Assembly (NCBI GenBank): GCA_900766045.1
Contig: CAAFTW010000014.1
Location: forward strand, 1-64,000
DNA: 64,000 nt
Source: Clostridia bacterium
GTDB lineage: Bacteria; Bacillota; Clostridia; Peptostreptococcales; Anaerovoracaceae
Reading direction: 5' to 3'
Shown: positions 19,371-26,097 of the stretch, in pieces
Position numbering within the stretch: the stretch's first letter is position 1
How the letters are laid out: each line of letters starts with the position of its first letter
Translations under genes and position numbers: made by a program
Notes under the pieces: generated by a model
Told to the model about the DNA's origin: nothing
The model's input: only the letters and a program-made list of their open reading frames with translations
Database searches by the model: none

Positions 19371-19385
19371 GCCATCGAGTATAAT
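19357..19385 (+). promoter_or_regulatory. rplM-rpsI promoter
   Basis: TTGCTT (19357-19362), a 17-base spacer and a perfect TATAAT (19380-19385). The -35 lies inside the nhaC terminator stem and T tract. Transcription would start near 19392. Confidence 0.8.
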
Positions 19386-19587
19386 GTATCGGTGCGTAAG
19401 CACAATTCCGCGGGCAGGATGGAAAACGTCCGGAGCTTAGCGGGCTAATTCATATTAGTGATGCCGACCAGGATGCCTTATCGTCTTATGGACGTGTGCG
19501 CATAAAGCCATCCAGGAGGACATCTCAGTAGGCAGAACCGAAAACGTTGAGATTATCTCAATCCAGTAGGTAGAAAGGATCAGACAA
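19386..19587 (+). ncRNA. Leader of rplM-rpsI, candidate L13 leader element
   Basis: A leader of about 195 nt with several short complementary segments ends in TAGAAAGGATCAG before rplM. An autoregulatory L13 leader is known upstream of rplM in Bacillota; position and size fit. I cannot verify the fold by eye. Confidence 0.45.
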
Positions 19588-20016
19588 ATGAAATCATTCA
19601 TTGCGAAGCCGGAAACGGTTGAACGTAAGTGGTACGTTGTCGATGCTGAAGGACAGACACTCGGAAGACTCGCTTCCCAGGTTGCTGCTGTTCTCAGAGG
19701 AAAGAACAAGCCGACTTACACACCGCACGTTGACTGCGGAGACAATGTAATCGTGATCAACGCAGAGAAGATCGCTGTTACAGGTAAGAAGCTGCATGAT
19801 AAGATCTATGTCACATATTCCGGATTCCCAGGCGGAAAGAAAGAGGCAACTCTTCAGGAAATGCTGGACAAGAAGCCGGAAGAGGTGATCAAGCACGCTG
19901 TTAAGGGAATGCTCCCGAACGGCCGCCTTGGAAGACAGATGTTCAAGAAGCTGCACGTATATGCCGGAACTGAGCACAAGCATGAGGCTCAGAAGCCGGA
20001 AGAGCTGAAGTTTTAG
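19588..20016 (+). CDS. rplM: 50S ribosomal protein L13
   Basis: 142 residues, normal length. Early-assembling protein of the large subunit. Signature [17 protein letters not shown] at the N-terminus, [12 protein letters not shown], and a C-terminal [15 protein letters not shown] and KLHVYAG. It forms the universal pair with rpsI 20 bases downstream, driven by the promoter at 19357. Confidence 0.99.
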   Translation: MKSFIAKPETVERKWYVVDAEGQTLGRLASQVAAVLRGKNKPTYTPHVDCGDNVIVINAEKIAVTGKKLHDKIYVTYSGFPGGKKEATLQEMLDKKPEEVIKHAVKGMLPNGRLGRQMFKKLHVYAGTEHKHEAQKPEELKF

Positions 20017-20036
20017 GGAAAGGGAGGACATAGAGA

Positions 20037-20432
20037 ATGGCTAACGTTCAGTATTACGGCACAGGCCGCAGAAAATCTTCAGTTGCCAGAGTCAGACTGC
20101 TCCCTGGAACTGGAAAAGTAATCGTAAATAAGAAGGATCTGGGCGACTACTTCCCGACAGAGCTTCTGAGACAGGAAGCGGTAAGACCGTTTGCTGTTGC
20201 AGGATGCGAGGGGAAGTATGATGTTATCGCGCTGGTTAACGGCGGCGGTTTCACAGGCCAGGCCGGAGCAGTAAGACTGGGTATCTCCAGAGCACTGGTT
20301 CAGGCAGATGCTGATTCTTACAAGGCTCAGCTGAAGGCTGCAGGATTCCTGACAAGAGATCCGAGAATGAAAGAGAGAAAGAAGTACGGACTCAAGAAAG
20401 CGAGAAAGGCTTCCCAGTTCTCCAAGCGTTAA
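20037..20432 (+). CDS. rpsI: 30S ribosomal protein S9
   Basis: 131 residues. Small-subunit protein whose C-terminal tail reaches the P-site tRNA. The N-terminus [16 protein letters not shown], the central [20 protein letters not shown] and the basic C-terminus ending SKR are all present. ATG follows GGGAGGA. A strong terminator closes the operon. Confidence 0.99.
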   Translation: MANVQYYGTGRRKSSVARVRLLPGTGKVIVNKKDLGDYFPTELLRQEAVRPFAVAGCEGKYDVIALVNGGGFTGQAGAVRLGISRALVQADADSYKAQLKAAGFLTRDPRMKERKKYGLKKARKASQFSKR

Positions 20433-20486
20433 TTGCACGCACAATCAGCAATGGTATAAGAATTTTCGACAACAACAACCAGAGAG

Positions 20487-20516
20487 GCTCCCGGCACGAT
20501 GTCCGGGAGCTTTTTT
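20487..20516 (+). terminator. Terminator after rpsI
   Basis: GCTCCCGG and CCGGGAGC form a perfect 8-bp stem around an 8-base loop, followed by six T residues. Confidence 0.96.
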
Positions 20517-20542
20517 GTCTGCTGATGCCAGGCTGCTGAAAA

Positions 20543-20570
20543 TTGACTTATAGACAGAATCGGGTAAAAT
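20543..20570 (+). promoter_or_regulatory. Candidate promoter for isochorismatase-like gene
   Basis: TTGACT (20543-20548), a 16-base spacer and TAAAAT (20565-20570), about 40 bases before the start codon. Confidence 0.6.
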
Positions 20571-20610
20571 ATGTAGAGTAGTTGTATTATGCGATAATTC
20601 GGAGGCTGAC

Positions 20611-21231
20611 ATGGAAACGGTCTGGGATGGCTGCAGATTTGATTCTGCGCGCAGTGTGCTTTTGATGATTGATATGGAAAAAGCTTTTGTGGAGCCTGGT
20701 GCTGCGCTGTGCATAGCAGGCGCGAAGGCATCCGTGCCTTCATGCATGCGTTCTGTAAAGTGGGCGCGTGCCTGCGGTATCCCGGTCATATGGGTGAAAC
20801 GCCTCTATGCGGCGGATGGAAGCGACATGGAAGCACCGAGAAGAGAAGCCCTGGAAAAGGCGGGATTTCACCATGTTCTGGCGCCAGATTCGACGGGTCT
20901 GAACAGTATCGAGGAGCCGGAGGGCCTGGTGAGAGATCCGCAGGAACAGGTTCTGATCAAGCCGAGATACAGCGCTTTCTTTCAGACGGGTCTGCATGAA
21001 CAGCTGCAGAAATGCGGCATAGACACTGTGCTGCTGGCCGGCACGACGACACCGAACTGTATCCGCAGCAGCTGCTACGATGCGATGTCCTATAATTACC
21101 GTACCGTGCTTCTGGAAAAAAGCTGCTCATCGAGAAGTGATTCGGTGCAGCGTGCGAATATGGAGGATATGGAAGCTGCGGGAGCAGTGATCTGCAGAGG
21201 AGAAGCTCCCCTGCCGCCGGAAAGAGCCTGA
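20611..21231 (+). CDS. Isochorismatase-family cysteine hydrolase
   Basis: 206 residues. The fold and catalytic triad of the family are visible: Asp in LLMIDMEKAF, Lys in VLIKPRYSAFF, and nucleophilic Cys in GTTTPNCIRSSCYDA. Members include nicotinamidases, isochorismatases and N-carbamoyl hydrolases. The region lacks the typical nicotinamidase metal site, so the substrate is open. ATG follows GGAGG by 6 bases. A signal-peptide lipoprotein gene follows 70 bases later. Confidence 0.88.
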   Translation: METVWDGCRFDSARSVLLMIDMEKAFVEPGAALCIAGAKASVPSCMRSVKWARACGIPVIWVKRLYAADGSDMEAPRREALEKAGFHHVLAPDSTGLNSIEEPEGLVRDPQEQVLIKPRYSAFFQTGLHEQLQKCGIDTVLLAGTTTPNCIRSSCYDAMSYNYRTVLLEKSCSSRSDSVQRANMEDMEAAGAVICRGEAPLPPERA

Positions 21232-21301
21232 CCGGAAGAGAAATGAGGGAAAGACCGGCACAGAAGGAAATATAAGCGAAACAGACTGAGGAGGAATCGA
21301 G

Positions 21302-21895
21302 ATGAAGAAGAAAATATTGGCAGTCGTACTGATTGCCGGACTGATTTTTATGTACGGATGCGGAAGCTCCGGCGGAAACAGCAAGAATTCATCCAAGAGT
21401 GGAAGATCTTCTAAGCAGACGGAGTCCGCACAGAAGAAGTCGGACAGCAGTTCCGCGTCATCTTCTGCGAAAAACGGATCAGACAGCAGTACTTCTTCCA
21501 CTTCTGAACAGAGCGGAGAAAATGACCCGGGCGATGCAGGAAATAACGACCCGACCAAAGAAACTGCTCAGAATAATACGGTCCAGCAGATGAAGCAGAA
21601 ATATATCGGCAGCTGGGAAGAGAAGGGACTTCTGATGAGTGACGGAAGCATCGATGATTCAGACGGCAGTTCCGGAACGCTGACGGTAAAGGACGATGGA
21701 ACGTACACAATGTCCCTGACCGATTCCGATGGAAAGCCGACAGAGACCAGCGGAAACTGGAGCATTAACAGTGATAAGAAACTGGTTGTCGGTTCTTACA
21801 CCATGGGAATTGACGATAACGGATATCTGCTCAGAGACAGCGGCCAGCGTGACGGAAAGGGATTCCGTCTGTATTACGCATTTAAGAGTAAATAG
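21302..21895 (+). CDS. Lipoprotein with Ser-rich linker
   Basis: 197 residues. A lipoprotein signal peptide is clear: MKKKILAVVLIAGLIFMYGC, lipobox at MYGC. After the cysteine come about 75 residues rich in Ser, Gly, Lys and Asp, a flexible wall-spanning linker. A small beta-rich domain follows (about 100-197) with GSWEEKGL, SGTLTVKDDGTYTMSL and GNWSINSDKKLVVG, resembling lipocalin-like extracytoplasmic domains. Function unknown. It is followed closely by the HAD gene. Confidence 0.8.
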   Translation: MKKKILAVVLIAGLIFMYGCGSSGGNSKNSSKSGRSSKQTESAQKKSDSSSASSSAKNGSDSSTSSTSEQSGENDPGDAGNNDPTKETAQNNTVQQMKQKYIGSWEEKGLLMSDGSIDDSDGSSGTLTVKDDGTYTMSLTDSDGKPTETSGNWSINSDKKLVVGSYTMGIDDNGYLLRDSGQRDGKGFRLYYAFKSK

Positions 21896-21909
21896 AAGAG
21901 GAGAATGCA

Positions 21910-22581
21910 GTGACAGATACAATAACCATCCATACTGCTGATATACAGGGCGCGATTTTTGATGTGGACGGCACCCTGCTGGATTCCATGCCGGCATGGC
22001 ATGATGCCGGTGCGCGTTTTCTGAAGACACTGGACATTGAAGCCGAACCCAATCTGGGCGATATTCTGTTCGCAGAAACCACATCCAGCGGCGCGGACTA
22101 TATGATCCGGCGTTACCATCTTCAGATGACAAAGGATGAAGTGGCAGAGGGGATAATCGCGCAGATGGATGCATACTATCGTGATGAAGTCCAGCCTAAA
22201 CCGGGCGCGGTCTCTCTTTTGAAAACACTGAAGAAGGCCGGAATTCCGTCTGTCGTTGTGACGTCTACGGAAGGCAGCTGCATTGAAGAGGCATTTACAC
22301 GTCTTCATCTGCACCAGTATTTCAGAAAGGTTTTCAGCGCTCAGGACCTGCACACGACCAAAAAAGAAAGAAAGATCTGGGATATGGCCACAGACGTCCT
22401 GGCTGCGTCAGTAGAAAAAACCTGGGTATTTGAAGACGGCCTGTATGCGATAGAAGCGGCAGGAGGTCTGGGATACCGCACAGCCGGGATTTACGACCGG
22501 ATCAGTGAGGCAGATCAGGAGCAGATACAGAAAAAGTCAGACCTGTATATCCGCGATCTTCGTGATCTTGAGATCCGCTGA
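21910..22581 (+). CDS. HAD-superfamily phosphatase, beta-phosphoglucomutase-like
   Basis: 223 residues. HAD motif I IFDVDGTLLDSM with the Asp nucleophile, a helical cap (about 25-90), motif II VVVTSTEG, motif III Lys near KKERKIW and motif IV FEDGLYAIEAA. This is the subfamily of beta-phosphoglucomutase and related sugar-phosphate phosphatases; the substrate is unknown. It starts with GTG at 21910 preceded by AGAGGAGAA. It is 14 bases from the lipoprotein gene. Confidence 0.85.
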   Translation: MTDTITIHTADIQGAIFDVDGTLLDSMPAWHDAGARFLKTLDIEAEPNLGDILFAETTSSGADYMIRRYHLQMTKDEVAEGIIAQMDAYYRDEVQPKPGAVSLLKTLKKAGIPSVVVTSTEGSCIEEAFTRLHLHQYFRKVFSAQDLHTTKKERKIWDMATDVLAASVEKTWVFEDGLYAIEAAGGLGYRTAGIYDRISEADQEQIQKKSDLYIRDLRDLEIR

Positions 22582-22611
22582 GACGGATTTCAGGCAGAGA
22601 AAGGAACTGTA

Positions 22612-23319
22612 ATGAGCATGCATAATAAAATTCTGATCGTTGACGACGATCCAAATATCCGTGAGGTTCTTCATGTCCTGCTGAGAAGTGAAGGATATGA
22701 TGTTACTGAAGCGGAGAACGGAGAAATGGCGCTGGACTGCGTCTTCCATAAAGGGACGTATGATATCGTCATCCTGGATATCATGATGCCGGATATGGAC
22801 GGCATTGAAGTCTGCCACCGAATTCGTGAAAAATCCAATGTCCCTGTTCTCTTCCTGACGGCAAAGTCCCAGGACAGAGATAAGGTTGAGGCCTACACCA
22901 TGGGCGGAGATGATTTTCTGGTCAAGCCGTTTTCACAGACGGAGCTGCTGATGAAAGTAAAGTCTCTGATCCGCCGCAGAAGTGAGTATGATCAGCCAAA
23001 ATCCGCGGAGAACAACGGCCAGGAAGCTCTTGCCGAGAATGTTTTTGTCGATGTAAGGACGCGTTCGGTAAGAAAGAACGGCAAGCGGATCAATCTGACG
23101 GATAAGGAGTTCGATATTCTCCGCTACTTTATGGAGCATAAAGGGGAAGTCGTCAAGAATAAGGACTTGTATGAGAATGTATGGGGTGAGCCGTACATGT
23201 CTTCAGCCGGAAACACGATTATGGTGCATATTCTGAACCTCAGAAAAAAGCTGGAAGATGATGTGCGCAAGCCGAAGATCATAAAGACTGTATGGGGGAA
23301 GGGTTATCGCATTGAATAA
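22612..23319 (+). CDS. OmpR/PhoB-family response regulator
   Basis: 235 residues. The receiver domain (4-118) has acidic pocket DDD, phosphoacceptor Asp in IVILDIMMPDMDG, Thr in VLFLTAKS and Lys in LVKPFS. The winged-helix DNA-binding domain (about 140-235) ends GKGYRIE and includes LTDKEFDILRYF. ATG follows AAGGAACTG. It overlaps the start of its histidine kinase by 8 bases. Signal unknown. Confidence 0.95.
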   Translation: MSMHNKILIVDDDPNIREVLHVLLRSEGYDVTEAENGEMALDCVFHKGTYDIVILDIMMPDMDGIEVCHRIREKSNVPVLFLTAKSQDRDKVEAYTMGGDDFLVKPFSQTELLMKVKSLIRRRSEYDQPKSAENNGQEALAENVFVDVRTRSVRKNGKRINLTDKEFDILRYFMEHKGEVVKNKDLYENVWGEPYMSSAGNTIMVHILNLRKKLEDDVRKPKIIKTVWGKGYRIE

Positions 23320-24982
23320 AGAAAAGCAATCACTGCGTTCACTGTTCAGGGCACGCCGCTTGGAGCACCGGGTATTTATTTCGCTGAATGTCAAGCTGAT
23401 GACGACGATACTGATTGCGGCGCTGCTGACGATGGGAACCCTGGTGCTGCTGAATGTTTTCGAAACTACGATAGGAGATCAGTTCTTCCTCAGTAATACG
23501 GTTAAGACGCATTTTGTCAATGACCGTTACCGTGATCTGCACAGATATATTAAGAACAAAAACGTACGGGCAAAGGATGCCGGAGTACTGAAGCGCTGGG
23601 CAGGAAATGAATGGAATACCGCAATTCTGGTCTATAACAGCAAGGGAAACGTGTATTCCAGCGGCTGGGCAGTGGATTCTAAAGGTAAGATTCTGAGTGA
23701 TACCGGAACTGCATCAGCTTCTAAGAATTCTTCATTCGGCAAGGTCAGCCAGCAGGAAAACAGTAATCAGCCTCAGGTGGAGGATCACAATCTGAAGATC
23801 AATACGAGCGACTTTAAAGAAGACCTGTACAACCGGAGGGTGAAGTTTGCAGATGGTACGTATTACGTTTACATCAATGTTTATCCGGAACGCGCATGGC
23901 ACAGAATCATGGGCATCCTGGAGATTATCCTCGCCGGTCTGGTGTTTTTTGTCGTCGTGCTGAAATATAATAAATATGTCATGCGCAGGGTCATCAATCT
24001 GTCCGATGATGTCAGCCGGATTGCGGAAGGAGATCTTCACTATCAGGTGGGCATAGAGCAGAATGATGAGCTCGGCATGCTTTCTGTAAATGTGGACCGT
24101 ATGCGTACATCCATTCTGGAGAAGATGGAAAACGAGCAGGCGGCACAGAAGGCGAATATGGAGCTGATTACCTCCATGTCGCACGATATCCGGACGCCGC
24201 TGACTTCTCTGATCGGCTATCTGGATATTATCGAGGGAAAGAAGTATAATTCTCTGGAAGAGGTTCGTCAGTATATCGATTCCTGCCGGGACAAGGCGTT
24301 CCAGCTGAAGGATCTGTCTGACAAGCTGTTCCAGTATTTCCTGGTTTTCCGTGATGATCAGGACGATATGGATATTGAGGTCCTGGATGCCGGTATTCTC
24401 TTCCAGCAGATGCTGGGCGAGCATGTTTCGGAACTGGAAAGCTACGGATATAACGTGAACCTGCAGTACAATATTCCGGAACACGTTATGACGGAAACGG
24501 ATGTGTCCTGTGTTCACCGTATTTTTGACAACTTGTTCTCGAATATGATGAAGTATGCCAGTGAGAAGTTCCCGGTTGAAGTCAAGGGAAGCCTGATCCA
24601 GCATAAGGTCAAGCTGGTCTTCCAGAATCATATCCGTGAAGAGGCGAAGAAGGTGGAAAGCACCAAGATCGGTGTCAAGACCTGTCAGTGTCTGGTGCAG
24701 GATCTGCATGGCTCCTTCCATGTCATGGAAGAGGAGAAGATCTATACCACTGAAATCTTATTCCCGGTTATTCCGCCGTCACAGCAGGCTGCCGCAGCCA
24801 AGGAGGCAGAGCAGAAAGAGCTGGTAGAACGTGTGGAGGCTGTGCAGGAAGCACAGGAAAAAGAGGAGCAGGAGGAAGTAGAAGAGAATGGACAAGAAAG
24901 TAATTCCAGAGAAGAAAGAGATTCCCAGAATCACGGGAACGCTCCGCGCGAAGTCTCTGAAAATCCCGGAAGTGATTTATAA
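23312..24982 (+). CDS. Sensor histidine kinase with compressed ATP-binding domain
   Basis: 556 residues, TTG start at 23312 overlapping the regulator stop. Membrane helices near 31-50 and 197-215 flank an extracytoplasmic sensor domain of about 145 residues. HAMP follows, then the H box SMSHDIRTPLTSLIGYLDII. The ATPase part has an N box (IFDNLFSNMMKYA) but lacks a clear DxGxG G1 box and F box; only STKIGVKTCQCLV resembles the GLGL segment. The last 65 residues are Glu/Gln-rich. The gene's final 95 bases overlap the following reading frame. Confidence 0.88.
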   Translation: MNKEKQSLRSLFRARRLEHRVFISLNVKLMTTILIAALLTMGTLVLLNVFETTIGDQFFLSNTVKTHFVNDRYRDLHRYIKNKNVRAKDAGVLKRWAGNEWNTAILVYNSKGNVYSSGWAVDSKGKILSDTGTASASKNSSFGKVSQQENSNQPQVEDHNLKINTSDFKEDLYNRRVKFADGTYYVYINVYPERAWHRIMGILEIILAGLVFFVVVLKYNKYVMRRVINLSDDVSRIAEGDLHYQVGIEQNDELGMLSVNVDRMRTSILEKMENEQAAQKANMELITSMSHDIRTPLTSLIGYLDIIEGKKYNSLEEVRQYIDSCRDKAFQLKDLSDKLFQYFLVFRDDQDDMDIEVLDAGILFQQMLGEHVSELESYGYNVNLQYNIPEHVMTETDVSCVHRIFDNLFSNMMKYASEKFPVEVKGSLIQHKVKLVFQNHIREEAKKVESTKIGVKTCQCLVQDLHGSFHVMEEEKIYTTEILFPVIPPSQQAAAAKEAEQKELVERVEAVQEAQEKEEQEEVEENGQESNSREERDSQNHGNAPREVSENPGSDL

Positions 24983-25652
24983 GGCTCCGGGAATGGTTGT
25001 TCTGGGACGCAGGATCAAGTCGGTTGTGTTCACCACAGATGTGGCGATCATCAGAAACTGCAATGCGGATGCAGTTCTGGCCGTATATCCGTTTACCCCG
25101 CAGCAGGTGATCAGCGAGGCCATTATCAATGCAGCTTCTATTCCGGTATTCTGCGGTGTCGGAGGCGGTGTGACCAACGGATACCGTTCTGCGATGATTT
25201 CTATGGATGCGGAGGCGCAGGGCGCATATGGCGTTGTGGTCAATGTGCCGATGAGCAATACGAATGTAACGCTGATTTCCAAAGTTATCGATATTCCGAT
25301 TATCGCCACAGTCATCAGTGCAGAATCGGATATTCAGGCGCGTCTGGATGCCGGTGCAAGCATTCTCAATGTTTCAGCCGGAAGGAACACGGCAGAGACG
25401 GTACGTAAAATCAGAGAAAAATTCCCGAAGGTACCGATTATCGCAACGGGTGGAACGACCGATGAGTCCATTCAGGAGACGATTGAAGCAGGTGCCAACA
25501 GCATCAGCTGGACACCGCCGTCAAGCGCAAAGATTTTCGGCGGCATTATGGATTCTTACCGCAATGGCGACATTGAAAAGCTGAAAAAGCCGGAAGCCGG
25601 GGACGCTGCGGAGATTCTGAAAATTGTGGCCGGAAAAGTAGACATTAAGTAA
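24888..25652 (+). CDS. TIM-barrel protein of unknown function
   Basis: 254 residues. The sequence reads as an alpha/beta barrel: a conserved N-terminal IPRITGTLRAKSLKIPEVIY, then repeating strand-helix units with VFCGVGGGVTNGY, GVVVNVPMSN, IATVISAESD, ILNVSAGRNT and PIIATGGTTDESI, the last like a phosphate-binding GGT loop. Related proteins in Clostridia are only loosely annotated as barrel hydrolases. The conserved N-terminus supports ATG 24888 although it lies inside the kinase gene. AGGAGG is about 12 bases upstream. Probably co-translated with the kinase. Confidence 0.65.
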   Translation: MDKKVIPEKKEIPRITGTLRAKSLKIPEVIYKAPGMVVLGRRIKSVVFTTDVAIIRNCNADAVLAVYPFTPQQVISEAIINAASIPVFCGVGGGVTNGYRSAMISMDAEAQGAYGVVVNVPMSNTNVTLISKVIDIPIIATVISAESDIQARLDAGASILNVSAGRNTAETVRKIREKFPKVPIIATGGTTDESIQETIEAGANSISWTPPSSAKIFGGIMDSYRNGDIEKLKKPEAGDAAEILKIVAGKVDIK

Positions 25653-25666
25653 AATGAAAATTTCTG

Positions 25667-25695
25667 TTGACAATTATGTATGAAAGTAGTAAACT
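25667..25695 (+). promoter_or_regulatory. Promoter for tRNA-Lys copy 1
   Basis: Perfect TTGACA (25667-25672), a 17-base spacer and TAAACT (25690-25695), about 50 bases upstream of the tRNA. Confidence 0.7.
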
Positions 25696-25744
25696 TGTTG
25701 ATGTTGATGAGCGGTAAAACAGTTCGTCAGCATCAATAAGATAT

Positions 25745-25817
25745 GCGCTATTAGCTCAGCTGGGAGAGCACCTGACTCTTAATCAGGGTGTCCAGGGTTC
25801 GATCCCCTGATAGCGCA
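25745..25817 (+). tRNA. tRNA-Lys (anticodon CTT), copy 1
   Basis: 73 nt cloverleaf: acceptor GCGCTAT/ATAGCGC, D arm AGCTCAGCTGGGAGAGC, anticodon stem CCTGA/TCAGG with loop CTCTTAA, T arm with GGTTCGATCC, discriminator A. The 3' CCA is not encoded. A terminator follows, so it is a single-gene unit. Identical to the copy at 32614. Confidence 0.97.
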
Positions 25818-25829
25818 CTGACCTGAAAG

Positions 25830-25856
25830 CCGTCCGATTTAATCGGACGGTTTTTT
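25830..25856 (+). terminator. Terminator after tRNA-Lys copy 1
   Basis: CCGTCCGATT and AATCGGACGG form a nearly perfect stem with a minimal loop, followed by six T residues. Confidence 0.93.
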
Positions 25857-25985
25857 CGTATATTGATTGGTGAAAATCCGGGAGCTGATCACAACCGGCC
25901 GGGCAGGGGGGACTCAGAAAGCGGTATGGCGGCAGTGGGCATTCTCCGGGGAATGGATGTATTCCTCATTCCTTCACGCAGCCGA

Positions 25986-26046
25986 ATAAAAAACGCCGCA
26001 GTGGAAAGGGGCACTGCCTGAGGCAGCACCGCATTCCTCTGCGACG
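25986..26046 (-). terminator. Terminator of the ppx-ppk operon
   Basis: On the minus strand a long stem (CGTCGCAG...CTGCGGCG with inner GCTGCC tca GGCAGT) is followed by TTTTTTATT, about 50 bases after the ppk stop. Confidence 0.85.
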
Positions 26047-26097
26047 GGAGTAAAGGGAAGGGAGTTTCTTATTTTCTGTTTCCCGTCGTTCTGGCTG

